Shown here in pieces: positions 25,275 to 35,305 of a stretch of DNA of 64,000 nt. This DNA comes from Leucobacter exalbidus. GTDB taxonomy: Bacteria > Actinomycetota > Actinomycetes > Actinomycetales > Microbacteriaceae. The first letter of the stretch is position 1. Each line of letters begins with the position of its first letter. The notes under the pieces are model-generated. The model was not told the origin of the DNA, did not search any database, and saw only the letters and a program-made list of their open reading frames with translations. The position numbers and the translations under genes were made by a program. The stretch spans positions 806,001 to 870,000 of the forward strand of contig NZ_JAFIDA010000001.1 of the NCBI RefSeq assembly GCF_017834145.1, given 5' to 3'.

Positions 25275-28200
25275 TCACTGCGCGATCAGCTCTTCCAAAG
25301 GCAGCAGACAGCGCGGCCCCAAAATCCCCTTCAACTCACCAAACAGGTCACCCGAAATGCGCACGCGCAGCGGCACTTCAAACACGCGCACCGAGGTCGA
25401 CGTGATCAGGTTCAGCCGCACCTCGCTCACACCGCGGTGGCGAATCAGCGTCTTCTTGAGCTCTTCCATCAGCTCTTCGGTCGCTTTGGTGTCGGTCAGG
25501 GTGAGCGAGAGCGTGGTCGCGTCCTCTTGCACGACGGCGTCGATCGGCTTCACACCATAGGCGTGCATCGACATGCCATCATCGCGAGATTTCAGTTTGC
25601 CCCGCAACGCCACGATCGTGTCGGGCTGCAACAGGCTGCCAAACTCTTGGTACGACTTCCCCATGAACAAGGCTTGAATTTCACCGCTGAAGTCTTCAAC
25701 GGTCGCCATGCCGTACAGGTTGCCCGACTTGGCGGTGCGGTGCTCAACGCTGGTGAGCAGGCCGGCCACGGTCACAATCTCACCGTCCATGGCCGCGCTG
25801 GCCTCGGGGTTGGTGATTTGCGCGACGGTCGCTGAGGCCTCCTTCGCGAGCGCCTGCTCGAGGCCGCGCAGCGGGTGATCCGAAACGTACAGGCCCAGCA
25901 TCTCGCGCTCAAACGCGAGCTTGTCCTTCTTCGTCCACTCGGGCCGGTCAGGCACCTGCGAGACAGGTTCTGGCTCGCCGCTTTCCTCGGCCACCTCGGC
26001 AAAGAGGCTGTCGAAGTCGAACCCGACGTTGCCGTTCTCGGCGTCGCGTTTTTCTTTCACCGCGCTCTCGATGGCGGGTTCGTGAATCTCGACGAGGGCG
26101 CGACGCGTCCCCCCGAGTCCGTCGAACGCACCGGCCTTGATCAGTGATTCAATGGTGCGCTTGTTGAGGGCCGCAACCGACACCTTCTTCAAGAAATCAT
26201 GGAAGGTTTCGAAGGCCCCCTGTCCCTCACGCGCCGTGCGAATCGCCTCCACAACGTGGCCACCCACGTTGCGAATTGCGCCCAGGCCAAAGCGAATATC
26301 GTCGCCCACAGCTGAGAAGTCTGCGAATGAATCGTTCACGGCGGGCGGCAGCACCTTGATGCCCATGTGACGGCACTCATTGAGGTACAGCGCCAGCTTG
26401 TCCTTGGAGTCGCCCACGCTCGTCAGCAGCGCGGCCATGTACTCGGCCGGGTAGTGCGCCTTCAAGTAGGCGGTCCAATAGCTCACCACGCCGTAGGCGG
26501 CAGAGTGGGCCTTGTTAAATGCGTAGTCAGAGAAGGGAAGCAGAATGTCCCACAGCGATTTTACGGCCGCGTCAGAGTACCCACGCTCGTGCATACCCCC
26601 GGCAAAGCCCGCGTACTGCTTATCGAGCTCAGACTTCTTCTTCTTACCCATGGCGCGGCGCAGAATATCTGCCTGGCCCAGCGAGAACCCTGCCACCGTC
26701 TGCGCGATCGACATCACCTGCTCCTGATAGATGATCAGGCCGTACGTGGTGCCCAGCACCTCTTTCAAGGGCTCTTCAAGCTCGGGGTGAATGGGGGTGA
26801 TCGGCTGCAGCCCGTTTTTACGCAGCGCGTAGTTCGTGTGTGAATCGGCGCCCATGGGGCCGGGGCGGTAGAGCGCCAGCACGGCCGAGATATCTTCAAA
26901 GTTGTCAGGCTTCATGAGGCGCAGCAGGCCACGCATCGGGCCACCATCAAGCTGGAACACGCCCAGTGTGTCACCTCGAGCCAGGAGCTCATACGACGCT
27001 TTGTCGTCGAGTTCGAGGTGCTCAAGGTCAAGCTCGAAGTTTCGGTTGAGGCGAATATTCTCGAGCGCGTCAGAGATGATCGTGAGGTTACGCAACCCCA
27101 AGAAGTCCATCTTGATGAGGCCTAGGCCTTCACAGGTGGGGTAATCAAACTGCGTGACGATCTGGCCGTCTTGCTCACGCTTCATCAGCGGAATGATGTC
27201 GATGAGCGGGTCGCTCGACATGATCACACCGGCAGCGTGCACACCCCACTGACGCTTCAGGCCTTCAAGCCCGAGCGCGGTGTCGTACACGAGCTTTGCT
27301 TCGGGGTCTTCTTGGATGACCGCGCGAAACTCTGCGGCTTCCTTATAACGCGCGTGCTTGGGGTCGGTGATCCCCGAGAGTGGAATGTCCTTGGCCATCA
27401 CGGCAGGCGGCATCGCCTTCGTCAGCTTTTCGCCCATGCCGTAGGGGAACCCGAGCACACGCGAGGCGTCCTTGAGAGCTTGCTTCGACTTAATCGTGCC
27501 GTAGGTCACGATCTGCGCGACGCGCTCATCGCCGTATTTCTCAGTGACATACCTAATCACTTCGCCACGGCGACGATCATCGAAGTCGACGTCGAAGTCG
27601 GGCATCGAAACACGATCGGGGTTCAAGAATCGCTCGAAGATGAGGCCGTGCTGCAGCGGGTCGAGGTCGGTGATGCGCATCGCGTACGCAACCATCGAGC
27701 CTGCGCCTGAACCACGGCCGGGGCCCACTCTGATCCCGTTTTCCTTGGACCAGTTGATGAAGTCGGCCACCACAAGGAAGTAGCCGGGGAACCCCATCTG
27801 GGTGATCACGCCAATTTCGTACTCGGCCTGTTTGCGCACCTTATCGGGAATGCCGCCCGGGTAACGGTAGTGGAGGCCCGTCTCCACTTCCTTCACGAAC
27901 CAGCTGTCTTCGCTCTCGCCAGCGGGCACCGGGAACCGGGGCATGTAGTTCGCGCTCGTGTTGAACTCGACATCACAGCGATCGGCGATCAGCAGCGTGT
28001 TGTCACACGCTTCAGGCAGTTCACGGAAGATGTGCCGCATCTCAGCGGCGCTCTTGAGGTAGTAGCCCGAGCCATCAAACTTAAAGCGGTTGGGATCATC
28101 GATGCGCGACCCTGACTGCACGCACAAGAGCGCCGAGTGTGCCTCTGAGTCGGCCTCGTGCACATAATGCAGGTCGTTGGTGGCGACCAACGGAATCTTC

Positions 28201-28835
28201 AGGTCTTTTGCGATCGCGAGCAGGTCAAGCCGCACACGCCGCTCGATGTCGAGCCCGTGGTCCATCAGCTCACAGAAATAGTTTTCCTTGCCGAAGAGAT
28301 CTTGGAACTCGGCAGCGGCTTCGCGGGCCTCTTTGATCTGCCCGAGTCGGATGCGGGTTTGAATCTCGCCTGAGGGGCAGCCTGTGGTGGCGATGAGGCC
28401 CTTGCTGTAGGTCTGCAGCAGCTCGCGGTCCATACGCGGCTTAAAGTATTGGCCTTCAAGAGACGCGAGGCTCGACAGCCGAAACAGGTTGTGCATGCCG
28501 CTGGTGTTCTCACTGAGCAGCGTCATGTGCGTGTAGGCGCCACCGCCCGACACGTCATCGCCGCCACCGCCGCCCCAACGCACGCGTGTGCGGTCGCTGC
28601 GGTGCGTACCTGGCGTCACATAGGCTTCGATCCCAATGATGGGTTTCACGCCGTTGTCGCGCGCTTGCCGCCAGAAGTCGAACGCACCAAAGGTGTTGCC
28701 GTGGTCAGTCACCGCGACGGCGGGCATTCCTTGCTCAGCGGTCGCCTTCATCAGCGCTCCTACGCGTGCCGCACCATCGAGCATTGAATACTCACTGTGC
28801 ACGTGTAGGTGTACAAAACCATCATCAACAGCCAC
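25275..28835 (-). CDS. dnaE: DNA polymerase III alpha subunit
   Basis: DnaE (1186 aa), the replicative polymerase. N-terminal PHP domain begins VHLHVHSEYSMLDGAAR and keeps the His residues of the metal site. The palm carries PDFDVDFDDRRRGEVIRYV with the catalytic aspartates, and PGRGSGAGSMVAYAM is the finger/palm signature. A helix-hairpin-helix, an OB fold (DGEIVTVAGLLTSVEHRTAKSG) and a C-terminal domain follow. Length matches DnaE1 rather than the shorter error-prone DnaE2. GTG 28835 has GAGGGG 8 nt upstream. Confidence 0.97.
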   Translation of the reverse strand: MAVDDGFVHLHVHSEYSMLDGAARVGALMKATAEQGMPAVAVTDHGNTFGAFDFWRQARDNGVKPIIGIEAYVTPGTHRSDRTRVRWGGGGGDDVSGGGAYTHMTLLSENTSGMHNLFRLSSLASLEGQYFKPRMDRELLQTYSKGLIATTGCPSGEIQTRIRLGQIKEAREAAAEFQDLFGKENYFCELMDHGLDIERRVRLDLLAIAKDLKIPLVATNDLHYVHEADSEAHSALLCVQSGSRIDDPNRFKFDGSGYYLKSAAEMRHIFRELPEACDNTLLIADRCDVEFNTSANYMPRFPVPAGESEDSWFVKEVETGLHYRYPGGIPDKVRKQAEYEIGVITQMGFPGYFLVVADFINWSKENGIRVGPGRGSGAGSMVAYAMRITDLDPLQHGLIFERFLNPDRVSMPDFDVDFDDRRRGEVIRYVTEKYGDERVAQIVTYGTIKSKQALKDASRVLGFPYGMGEKLTKAMPPAVMAKDIPLSGITDPKHARYKEAAEFRAVIQEDPEAKLVYDTALGLEGLKRQWGVHAAGVIMSSDPLIDIIPLMKREQDGQIVTQFDYPTCEGLGLIKMDFLGLRNLTIISDALENIRLNRNFELDLEHLELDDKASYELLARGDTLGVFQLDGGPMRGLLRLMKPDNFEDISAVLALYRPGPMGADSHTNYALRKNGLQPITPIHPELEEPLKEVLGTTYGLIIYQEQVMSIAQTVAGFSLGQADILRRAMGKKKKSELDKQYAGFAGGMHERGYSDAAVKSLWDILLPFSDYAFNKAHSAAYGVVSYWTAYLKAHYPAEYMAALLTSVGDSKDKLALYLNECRHMGIKVLPPAVNDSFADFSAVGDDIRFGLGAIRNVGGHVVEAIRTAREGQGAFETFHDFLKKVSVAALNKRTIESLIKAGAFDGLGGTRRALVEIHEPAIESAVKEKRDAENGNVGFDFDSLFAEVAEESGEPEPVSQVPDRPEWTKKDKLAFEREMLGLYVSDHPLRGLEQALAKEASATVAQITNPEASAAMDGEIVTVAGLLTSVEHRTAKSGNLYGMATVEDFSGEIQALFMGKSYQEFGSLLQPDTIVALRGKLKSRDDGMSMHAYGVKPIDAVVQEDATTLSLTLTDTKATEELMEELKKTLIRHRGVSEVRLNLITSTSVRVFEVPLRVRISGDLFGELKGILGPRCLLPLEELIAQ

Positions 28836-28909
28836 TACGAAGGCCCCTCTCGCCGTTGCTTCAAGGGTACCGTCACCGCGCTGGCAACGAGCGCGGAAGC
28901 GCAGATACG

Positions 28910-28953
28910 CCAGGGGCGCGCTGCCCGGTGAAAACCGTACAGCGCGCCCCTGG
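28910..28953 (-). terminator. Inverted repeat after rluD
   Basis: 14-bp perfect arms (28910-28923 / 28940-28953), 16-nt loop, 7 bp after the rluD stop on the minus strand. It separates the dcw-lspA-rluD run from dnaE. Confidence 0.6.
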
Positions 28954-28960
28954 TGGAAGA

Positions 28961-29878
28961 CTACTCAGCGAGAATGTCGAGCGCCTGCTGCAGATCAGCA
29001 GGATAAACGCTTTCGTACTCGACGTTTGCGCCGGTGCCCGGGTGACGGAACCCAAGGCGCATCGCGTGCAGCCACTGCCTGGACAGTCCCAAGCGCTCGG
29101 TGAGCGTCGGATCGGCCCCATACATCGAGTCGCCAACACACGGGTGGCGCTGCGCCGACATGTGAACGCGAATCTGGTGGGTGCGGCCGGTCTCGAGGGT
29201 GACCTCAAGCAGCGTGGCGTACGGAAATGCCTCGAGCGTTTCGTAGTGAGTGATCGACGGCTTGCCGTCGCTCGTCACCGCGAACTTCCACTCGTGCCCG
29301 GGATGACGCCCAATGGAGCCCTCGATCGTGCCCGAGAACGGGTCTGGGTGACCCTGCACGACCGTGTGATAAATCTTCGACACCTCACGCGCCTTGAACG
29401 CGCGCTTCAGGTCGGAGTAGGCGCGCTCGCTCTTGGCGACCACCATCAGTCCGCTCGTGCCCGCATCAAGCCGGTGCACGATGCCCTGGCGCTCGGGCGG
29501 GCCAGAGGTCGCGATGCGAAACCCGGCGCCGGCGAGGGCGCCCAGCACAGTGGGGCCGTCCCATCCCAGTGAGGGGTGGGCGGCTACGCCAGCTGGTTTG
29601 TTGATCACTACGATGTCGTCGTCATCGTGCACGATCCCCAGCTCGGGCAGATGCACGGGCACGACCTCGGGGCCGCGCTTTTCTTCCCACGAGACTTCGA
29701 GCCAGGCACCTGCTGAGAGACGGTCTGACTTGCCCAGCTCGCGGCCGTCAAGGAGCACACCGCCGGCCTGCACAATTTCTACCGCGAAGCTACGAGAAAA
29801 TCCCAGCAGCTTCGCGAGCGCAGCATCTGCGCGTTCACCGGCAAGCCCATCGGGTACAGGAAGGCTACGGTGTTCCAT
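28961..29878 (-). CDS. rluD: 23S rRNA pseudouridine synthase, RluA/RluD family
   Basis: 305-aa enzyme with an N-terminal S4 RNA-binding domain ([32 protein letters not shown]) and the catalytic Asp in [34 protein letters not shown] and [26 protein letters not shown] complete the family. ATG 29878 is used because AAGGA lies just upstream and it overlaps the lspA end by 14 bp; a 25-codon extension inside lspA is rejected. The exact uridine targets (RluD versus RluC type) cannot be told from sequence alone. Confidence 0.92.
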   Translation of the reverse strand: MEHRSLPVPDGLAGERADAALAKLLGFSRSFAVEIVQAGGVLLDGRELGKSDRLSAGAWLEVSWEEKRGPEVVPVHLPELGIVHDDDDIVVINKPAGVAAHPSLGWDGPTVLGALAGAGFRIATSGPPERQGIVHRLDAGTSGLMVVAKSERAYSDLKRAFKAREVSKIYHTVVQGHPDPFSGTIEGSIGRHPGHEWKFAVTSDGKPSITHYETLEAFPYATLLEVTLETGRTHQIRVHMSAQRHPCVGDSMYGADPTLTERLGLSRQWLHAMRLGFRHPGTGANVEYESVYPADLQQALDILAE

Positions 29879-30473
29879 GAATTCCTTCTGGAGAATCGCC
29901 CACAGCGTCCTCCTCGGGCGTGGCAGCAGCATGCTGCCGGCCCGATCCGTCAATGGGAATACCCAACAGCGTGATCCCGATAAACAAGATCATGCCGCCG
30001 ACGATTGCAATATCTGCAATGTTGTAGATGGCTTCGGGGAACCAAAGCCACATCCACGGCGTCGAAATAAAATCAATCACGTGGCCCTCGGGAAATCCCG
30101 GGGCACGCGTCAGTCGATCGGTGAGGTTACCAAGCACGCCGCCCAGCAGCAGACCCAAAAAGATCGCCCACGGGAGCGACCGGAGCCTGCGCAGCTGCGT
30201 CAGAATCACAATCGCGACCACCGCAGCCAGGATCGTGAAGATCCAGGTTGAGCCGGTGGCCATAGAGAATGCGGCGCCGGGGTTGCGCACGAAGTGCCAC
30301 TGAAGCACCTCGCCGAAGACCTGCACGGTCTCGCGTTCGACGAGGTGCCCCACAACCCAATTTTTCGTGGTCTGGTCAACAATCCAAACGACCGCGGCCA
30401 GCACGATCAGGGCAAGCGGGACCGCCCACCTGCGGCGGGACGGCGACTTTTCAGTCGCCTCGATCTCGTTCAC
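29865..30473 (-). CDS. lspA: Lipoprotein signal peptidase II
   Basis: LspA (202 aa), the membrane aspartyl protease that removes signal peptides from diacylated prolipoproteins. Four helices are visible; the catalytic aspartates lie in [13 protein letters not shown] and [25 protein letters not shown] is also conserved. The C-terminal tail (about 40 residues, charged) is longer than usual. It starts GTG 30473 with GGGAGA very close upstream, 8 bp after divIVA. Functionally paired with Lgt at the window start. Confidence 0.95.
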   Translation of the reverse strand: MNEIEATEKSPSRRRWAVPLALIVLAAVVWIVDQTTKNWVVGHLVERETVQVFGEVLQWHFVRNPGAAFSMATGSTWIFTILAAVVAIVILTQLRRLRSLPWAIFLGLLLGGVLGNLTDRLTRAPGFPEGHVIDFISTPWMWLWFPEAIYNIADIAIVGGMILFIGITLLGIPIDGSGRQHAAATPEEDAVGDSPEGIHGTP

Positions 30474-30481
30474 TCTCCCGA

Positions 30482-31153
30482 CTACTGGAGGCCCTCGGGC
30501 GCACCCGCGGGCTCAGGCGAGCCGTCAAGCCCACGCAGCTGCGACTGGATGTACGAGCGCAGCGTTGAACGGTATTCGCCTTCGAACTGGCGCAGATCCT
30601 TGATCTTGAACTGCAGGTCACTGCGCTCGTCACCGAGTACGCGCAGCTCTTCAGCGCGCTGCGACTGGGCATCCTGCACCAGCTGCTTGGCGGTGCGCTC
30701 AGCATCGTCGATCATCTGATCGCGCTTGCTCTCGGCTTCGCCAATGAGGCGGTCACGAGTGGACTCACCCTCGTGCACGTGCTTGTCGTGCAGCTCAAGG
30801 GCGAGCTGCAGCATCGCGCTCGACTTGATCGCGTCAGGCTGGGGGCCGCTCACGTCAACTGCCGAGGTAGCAGGCGCAGCCTGAACCACCGGGGCAGCAA
30901 CGGGCTCAGGAGCATCGACAACGATGGTCTGCTCTGAGGCCTCGACCGTGCCTGCACCGCCGGCTTCGCACGCGGCGAGCTTGGCAGTGAGTTCATCGAT
31001 CTGAAGCTGAAGCGCTGACTTTTCTTCGTCGTGCTCGCGCAACATTTCGACGATCTGATCGAGGAAGTCATCGACCTGATCGAGATCGTAGCCGTCGCGG
31101 AACTTGGTAATCGTGAATTTCTGATTCACGACATCTTCTGGAGTCAAGGCCAT
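30482..31153 (-). CDS. divIVA: DivIVA/Wag31-type polar growth protein
   Basis: 223-aa coiled-coil protein. The N-terminal membrane-binding domain MALTPEDVVNQKFTITKF followed by RDGYDLDQVDDFLDQIVEML is diagnostic. Two coiled coils (residues about 33-65 and 130-205) flank an Ala/Val/Pro-rich linker. In actinobacteria this protein marks the pole and directs apical wall synthesis; kinases of the PknA/PknB class are known to modify it, and a PASTA kinase lies at 57665-59800, though a link is only inference. AAGAGA precedes ATG 31153. Confidence 0.95.
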   Translation of the reverse strand: MALTPEDVVNQKFTITKFRDGYDLDQVDDFLDQIVEMLREHDEEKSALQLQIDELTAKLAACEAGGAGTVEASEQTIVVDAPEPVAAPVVQAAPATSAVDVSGPQPDAIKSSAMLQLALELHDKHVHEGESTRDRLIGEAESKRDQMIDDAERTAKQLVQDAQSQRAEELRVLGDERSDLQFKIKDLRQFEGEYRSTLRSYIQSQLRGLDGSPEPAGAPEGLQ

Positions 31154-31233
31154 CGTTACGTCTCTTTCGATTCGGGACCACCCGCGTGGTCTAAAACTAC
31201 GCTAGCAAACAAAACACCGTTTGCGTACGGTGC

Positions 31234-31530
31234 CTATCCGAAGCCTGGAATAATCGCGAGCAAAATCCAGCAGCACACGAGCGTCAGCATCCAGCCTAGA
31301 TCAATTGAGATCTGTCCGATCCTGATGGGAGGCAACAGCTTACGAAACATCTTAATCGGCGGATCGGTGAGACTGTACACCAGCTCCACAGCTACCGCCA
31401 GCGGACCGCGCGGCCGAAAGCTCCGATTAAACACCATCACCCAGTCGATAATCAACCGGGCCCACAGCACAAGAATATACAGGCGCAGCACCAGTCGAAT
31501 GACGGTGCCGATCGCAACAACTACCTCCAC
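31234..31530 (-). CDS. YggT family membrane protein
   Basis: 98-aa protein with two hydrophobic helices (IGTVIRLVLRLYILVLWARLIIDWV and DLGWMLTLVCCWILLAIIPGF) around the conserved YSLTDPPIKMFRKLLPPIRIG loop, the YggT signature. It sits between sepF and divIVA as in most Gram-positive dcw clusters; a role in division-site membrane organisation is suspected but not shown. Start GTG 31530 lies 3 bp after the sepF stop. Confidence 0.92.
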   Translation of the reverse strand: MEVVVAIGTVIRLVLRLYILVLWARLIIDWVMVFNRSFRPRGPLAVAVELVYSLTDPPIKMFRKLLPPIRIGQISIDLGWMLTLVCCWILLAIIPGFG

Positions 31531-31533
31531 TGA

Positions 31534-32034
31534 TTACGCCGTGGGGGTAACGAAGAAAGACCCGTTTTCGTCGCGAGTGGCGGAGTCTTCACCCGCGATC
31601 TCGATGTGCTCTGGAGTCAGCAAGAAAACCTTGCTGGTGACGCGCTCAATGCGGCCGTGGAGCCCCATGGTGAGCCCGCTCGCGAAATCGATGAGGCGCT
31701 TCGCATCGCCATCAACCATCGCTGAGAGGTTGATGATGACGGGAATACCCTCACGGAAGTTTTCTGCGATAACCGTGGCGCCACTGTACTCGGTGGGGCG
31801 CACCGTCAGAATCTCGCTGAGCGGCTGCGGGGCAGCCTGGCGCGTCGGCGTGACGCGGCGCAACGGGGTCACCGCTGCGGCGCGCGGCTGCTGAGCTGCG
31901 GGGCGCGCGGCAGCAGGTTCTGCGACCGGTGCCGGTTGCGCAGCACGCTGCACCGGGGCAGCAGCAGCCTGCTCCTCGAGGTCCTCCTCAGCGAGGCCCA
32001 GGAATACCATGGTCTTCTTCAGGGGGTTACTCAT
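31534..32034 (-). CDS. sepF: Cell division protein SepF
   Basis: SepF (166 aa), the FtsZ membrane anchor that replaces FtsA in actinobacteria. N-terminal amphipathic start [18 protein letters not shown], a Pro/Ala/Gln-rich linker, and the C-terminal SepF domain ([29 protein letters not shown] ... [34 protein letters not shown] is present in these parts). It should bind the FtsZ tail DIPEFLR encoded at 32757-33968. GGGAGA precedes ATG 32034. Confidence 0.96.
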   Translation of the reverse strand: MSNPLKKTMVFLGLAEEDLEEQAAAAPVQRAAQPAPVAEPAAARPAAQQPRAAAVTPLRRVTPTRQAAPQPLSEILTVRPTEYSGATVIAENFREGIPVIINLSAMVDGDAKRLIDFASGLTMGLHGRIERVTSKVFLLTPEHIEIAGEDSATRDENGSFFVTPTA

Positions 32035-32065
32035 CTTTATCTCCCAACGGTGCGATGGTCTGAGA

Positions 32066-32749
32066 CTACCGGTGCTCCGGTCGTTTCCCTGTGATTGCGC
32101 TGCCGATCCTCAGGTGTGTCGCTCCGGCCGCGATAGCCTCGGCAAAGTCATGGGTCATTCCGGCAGAAATATCTGTGGCGGTGGGCTCAATGGCCCGCAC
32201 CCGTTCAGAATATCCTGCGAGCCGCGCAAATGCGCTCTCGGGGGCTTCTTCCAGCGGGGCGACCGCCATCACACCGCGCAAGCGCAGGGCTGGTGCCGCA
32301 GCGACTCGCTCGGCAAGCCGGTCGAGGTCTGTGGGCGAAACTCCCCCGCGACCCGGATCATCGGTGAGGTTGACCTGCACAAACGCATCGATCACCCGAT
32401 CACCCTCGGCGAGCGAATCAACGAGACGTTCGCGATCAATCGAGTGGATGGCGTGCGCGTAGCGCGCCGCCTGGCGCGCCTTCTTCGTCTGCAACTGCCC
32501 AATGAAGTGCCAGTTCAGATCAAGATCGGCCAGTTCAGCAGCCTTATCTTGGGCCTCCTGGTGCCGGTTCTCCCCCACATCAACGACGCCTAACCCGGCG
32601 AGCTCGCGAACGAGGCTCGCCGGGTGAAACTTCGTGACGACGATGAGCGTGGCACTCTCGGGCTCGCGGCCCGCGGCGCGGCACGCATCTGCAATACCGC
32701 CCTTAATCTGCAGAAGCCGATCCCCGAGGCCGGGGTATTCGTCAGACAC
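32066..32749 (-). CDS. YggS/PipY family PLP-binding protein
   Basis: 227-aa alanine-racemase-like TIM barrel that binds pyridoxal phosphate through the Lys in [13 protein letters not shown] and maintains PLP homeostasis. [32 protein letters not shown] and [28 protein letters not shown] match the family (SAGMSxD and G-xTxxRxG patterns). It lies between ftsZ and sepF, the usual place. GTG 32749 starts 8 bp after the ftsZ stop. Confidence 0.93.
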   Translation of the reverse strand: MSDEYPGLGDRLLQIKGGIADACRAAGREPESATLIVVTKFHPASLVRELAGLGVVDVGENRHQEAQDKAAELADLDLNWHFIGQLQTKKARQAARYAHAIHSIDRERLVDSLAEGDRVIDAFVQVNLTDDPGRGGVSPTDLDRLAERVAAAPALRLRGVMAVAPLEEAPESAFARLAGYSERVRAIEPTATDISAGMTHDFAEAIAAGATHLRIGSAITGKRPEHR

Positions 32750-32756
32750 GTCAGAT

Positions 32757-33968
32757 CTACCTCAGAAACTCGGGGATGTCGAGGTCTTCGTCGTCATCGC
32801 CATCAAATGCGGGGTCGGGCAGCTGCGCTTCAACCGGGGGGTTCGAGAGCACTTCACCGAAGGCGGCGTTGCGTGCGTCAGCTTCGCGCTGCGCGTTCGC
32901 CTGGAACCCGGGGAACCCCAGGCCGGTGGCTTCGCTGATTGCCGGTGAGGGCACGTCTTCGAGGCGCTCGATGTGGCTGCCGCGGCGGCCGCGCTCGGGC
33001 ACGGGGGCCGGTGCGGGCGAACCGTCATCGTCGAAGCCGGCGGCGATCACGGTCACGCGAACTTCGTCGCCGAGCGTGTCGTCGATGACGGTACCGAAGA
33101 TGATGTTGGCTTCAGGGTGCACGACGTCTTGCACGAGCGTTGAGGCTTCGTAGATCTCGCTGAGCGCGAGGTTCGAGGAGCCCTGGATCGACAGCAGCAC
33201 ACCGTGTGCGCCCTCAACCGAGGCTTCCAGCAGCGGTGAGGCCACGGCGAGCTCGGCGGCCTTAATGGCGCGGTCTGCGCCGCGAGCCGAACCGATACCC
33301 ATGAGCGCGGAGCCTGCGCCCTGCATCACAGACTTCACGTCGGCGAAGTCAAGGTTAATGAGGCCCGGGGTCGTGATCAGGTCGGTGATACCCGAGACAC
33401 CCGCGAGCAGCACCTGGTCGGCGGCCGCGAAGGCCTCGATCATGCTAATGCCGGGCTCGCTGATATCGAGCAGGCGGTCGTTGGGCACCACGATGAGGGT
33501 GTCAACGGCCTCGCGAAGCGTGTGTACGCCAGCGTCTGCCTGCGCCGCACGGCGCTTGCCCTCAAAGCTGAAGGGACGGGTGACGACACCGATGGTCAGT
33601 GCACCGATCGACTTTGCGATCCGTGCAACAACGGGTGCTGCACCGGTGCCGGTGCCGCCGCCCTCGCCTGCGGTGACGAAGACCATGTCGGCGCCTGCAA
33701 GCGCTTCTTCGATCTCTTCTGCGTGATCCTCTGCCGCGCGACGACCCACCTCGGGGTCGGCGCCTGCGCCAAGCCCACGGGTGAGCTCACGGCCCACATC
33801 AAGCTTGACGTCGGCGTCACTCGCAAGCAATGCCTGTGCATCGGTATTTACGGCGATGAATTCGACGCCGCGCAGACCAAGCTCGATCATGCGGTTGACG
33901 GCATTCACGCCACCGCCGCCTACGCCGACGACCTTGATCACCGCGAGGTAGTTCTGGTTCGCTGCCAC
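32757..33968 (-). CDS. ftsZ: Cell division protein FtsZ
   Basis: FtsZ (403 aa), the tubulin-like GTPase of the division ring. It has [15 protein letters not shown], the tubulin signature [15 protein letters not shown], the T7 catalytic loop [11 protein letters not shown] and the C-terminal SepF-binding peptide DIPEFLR after an acidic linker. GTG 33968 ([15 protein letters not shown]) is chosen: GGAGGGG lies 7-8 nt upstream, whereas ATG 33983 lies inside that ribosome-binding site. A promoter of its own is likely in the 149-bp ftsQ-ftsZ gap. Confidence 0.97.
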   Translation of the reverse strand: MAANQNYLAVIKVVGVGGGGVNAVNRMIELGLRGVEFIAVNTDAQALLASDADVKLDVGRELTRGLGAGADPEVGRRAAEDHAEEIEEALAGADMVFVTAGEGGGTGTGAAPVVARIAKSIGALTIGVVTRPFSFEGKRRAAQADAGVHTLREAVDTLIVVPNDRLLDISEPGISMIEAFAAADQVLLAGVSGITDLITTPGLINLDFADVKSVMQGAGSALMGIGSARGADRAIKAAELAVASPLLEASVEGAHGVLLSIQGSSNLALSEIYEASTLVQDVVHPEANIIFGTVIDDTLGDEVRVTVIAAGFDDDGSPAPAPVPERGRRGSHIERLEDVPSPAISEATGLGFPGFQANAQREADARNAAFGEVLSNPPVEAQLPDPAFDGDDDEDLDIPEFLR

Positions 33969-34012
33969 GTGAATCCCCTCCAACCTTCAACCTCTACCTG
34001 AAGTTCAAAGTT

Positions 34013-34018
34013 AGTATA
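34013..34018 (-). promoter_or_regulatory. Probable ftsZ promoter, -10 TATACT
   Basis: TATACT on the minus strand about 45 nt before the ftsZ start, in an AT-rich stretch (33990-34040) unlike the rest of the cluster. TTAGGC lies about 17-18 nt upstream as a poor -35. Confidence 0.5.
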
Positions 34019-34117
34019 GCTGTATACGTTTGTAGGCCTAACGGTATGGGTTCCGCCCACCGTGATGCGACAGACACGCCGCACCCCGTGGCATTCTCGC
34101 CTGATTTACAATCAGAC

Positions 34118-35305
34118 TCACCGAAACACCGGCGCGTACGGCGATGAGACATCAATATTCTCGATCGGGCGATCGGCCAGCGCGGTGAGCATGGACTGCA
34201 GCACCACCGATTTGCGCTGCGTATCGGCGTCGCCGCCCCACGTCACCTGCAACCCATTGTCGAGGGTAAGCGTGACATCTTGCGCGCTCGTCGCGGTGAT
34301 ACTCACTACGCGCGCCCGCAGCTCGGCCGGCTGGTCGCGCACGACGCGAGCGGCCGCCGCAAACGCCGGTGACGCACGGTCGGTGATGGCGCCCGCGCCC
34401 ACGGGCACCCCTGCAGCGGGTGCCTTGCCGCTACCCACCTTCACACCTGCGGCATCGAACTGATCGAAGGTGCCATTGTGTTCGATGGTAATCACCGGCA
34501 CGCGCTCGGTAATCTGCACCACCAGCGTGTGCGGCGGAATACGCTCCACCTGGTACCGCTGAATCAGCGGAAACACCTCGAGTGCGCGGTGCACTTCAGC
34601 GTCATCGACGAGCGCGAGCGGCACCCCGTCGAAGCGAGAGAGAGCGCGCACCACATCGGCTTCGCGCACCGACTGAGCACCCTCCACGCGCACCTCGTGC
34701 ACGGCGGTGACGGGCGTAAACGCGCACACCGCCACGAACGCCATAAGGGCGGCAATCACGCCCCCGGTAATCAACCAGCCGCGGCGTTGCCGTCGCAGGT
34801 CACGCGCGAAGCGATGACGTTCACGTCGTTCGCGGCGGCGGCGCAACCGCGTAGCCGCACGCACCCGCCGGTCGGCGGCCTGCACCGGATCCTTGGGCAC
34901 TCCCACGCCCGCCCACGCGAGCGCCCGAGACACTGATGCTTTGGCATCGCCAATCGCCGTGGGTGCCGCGTCGGGGTTCGACGATTCTACGGCTGAGCCT
35001 GCTGCTGTACCATCGACGGCGCCATCGCCTAAATCGGCGCCGGCGAGATCGCCTGGATCGCTGAGCTCATCGAGGTGGTCGATGACATCGGTGAGCTGCG
35101 CATCGGGGTCGGCTGCGCCATCGCCCGGCGCTGTGGCGGCGGGGCTTGCCGCGCCCACCCCATCGGGGACGGGCGCGGGGGTGCGCCGCGGGTTCGCCGT
35201 CGGCCGGCTAAAGAACGACGGGGCAGGCTCGGGTGCTGGGCGCGCAACGGGAGCGGCCTCAGGAATGCCCTCTGGCTCGCGGTCGAAGCCGCCCGGCCGT
35301 TTCAC
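34118..35305 (-). CDS. ftsQ: Cell division protein FtsQ/DivIB
   Basis: 395-aa divisome protein. A long Pro/Ala/Asp-rich cytoplasmic domain (about residues 1-175) ends with a strongly basic stretch ([22 protein letters not shown] region), then one transmembrane helix ([20 protein letters not shown]) and the extracellular POTRA domain ([30 protein letters not shown]), followed by the FtsQ domain. GTG 35305 overlaps the murC stop by 4 bp. The cytoplasmic part is unusually long compared with the E. coli protein but is common in this group. Confidence 0.93.
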   Translation of the reverse strand: MKRPGGFDREPEGIPEAAPVARPAPEPAPSFFSRPTANPRRTPAPVPDGVGAASPAATAPGDGAADPDAQLTDVIDHLDELSDPGDLAGADLGDGAVDGTAAGSAVESSNPDAAPTAIGDAKASVSRALAWAGVGVPKDPVQAADRRVRAATRLRRRRERRERHRFARDLRRQRRGWLITGGVIAALMAFVAVCAFTPVTAVHEVRVEGAQSVREADVVRALSRFDGVPLALVDDAEVHRALEVFPLIQRYQVERIPPHTLVVQITERVPVITIEHNGTFDQFDAAGVKVGSGKAPAAGVPVGAGAITDRASPAFAAAARVVRDQPAELRARVVSITATSAQDVTLTLDNGLQVTWGGDADTQRKSVVLQSMLTALADRPIENIDVSSPYAPVFR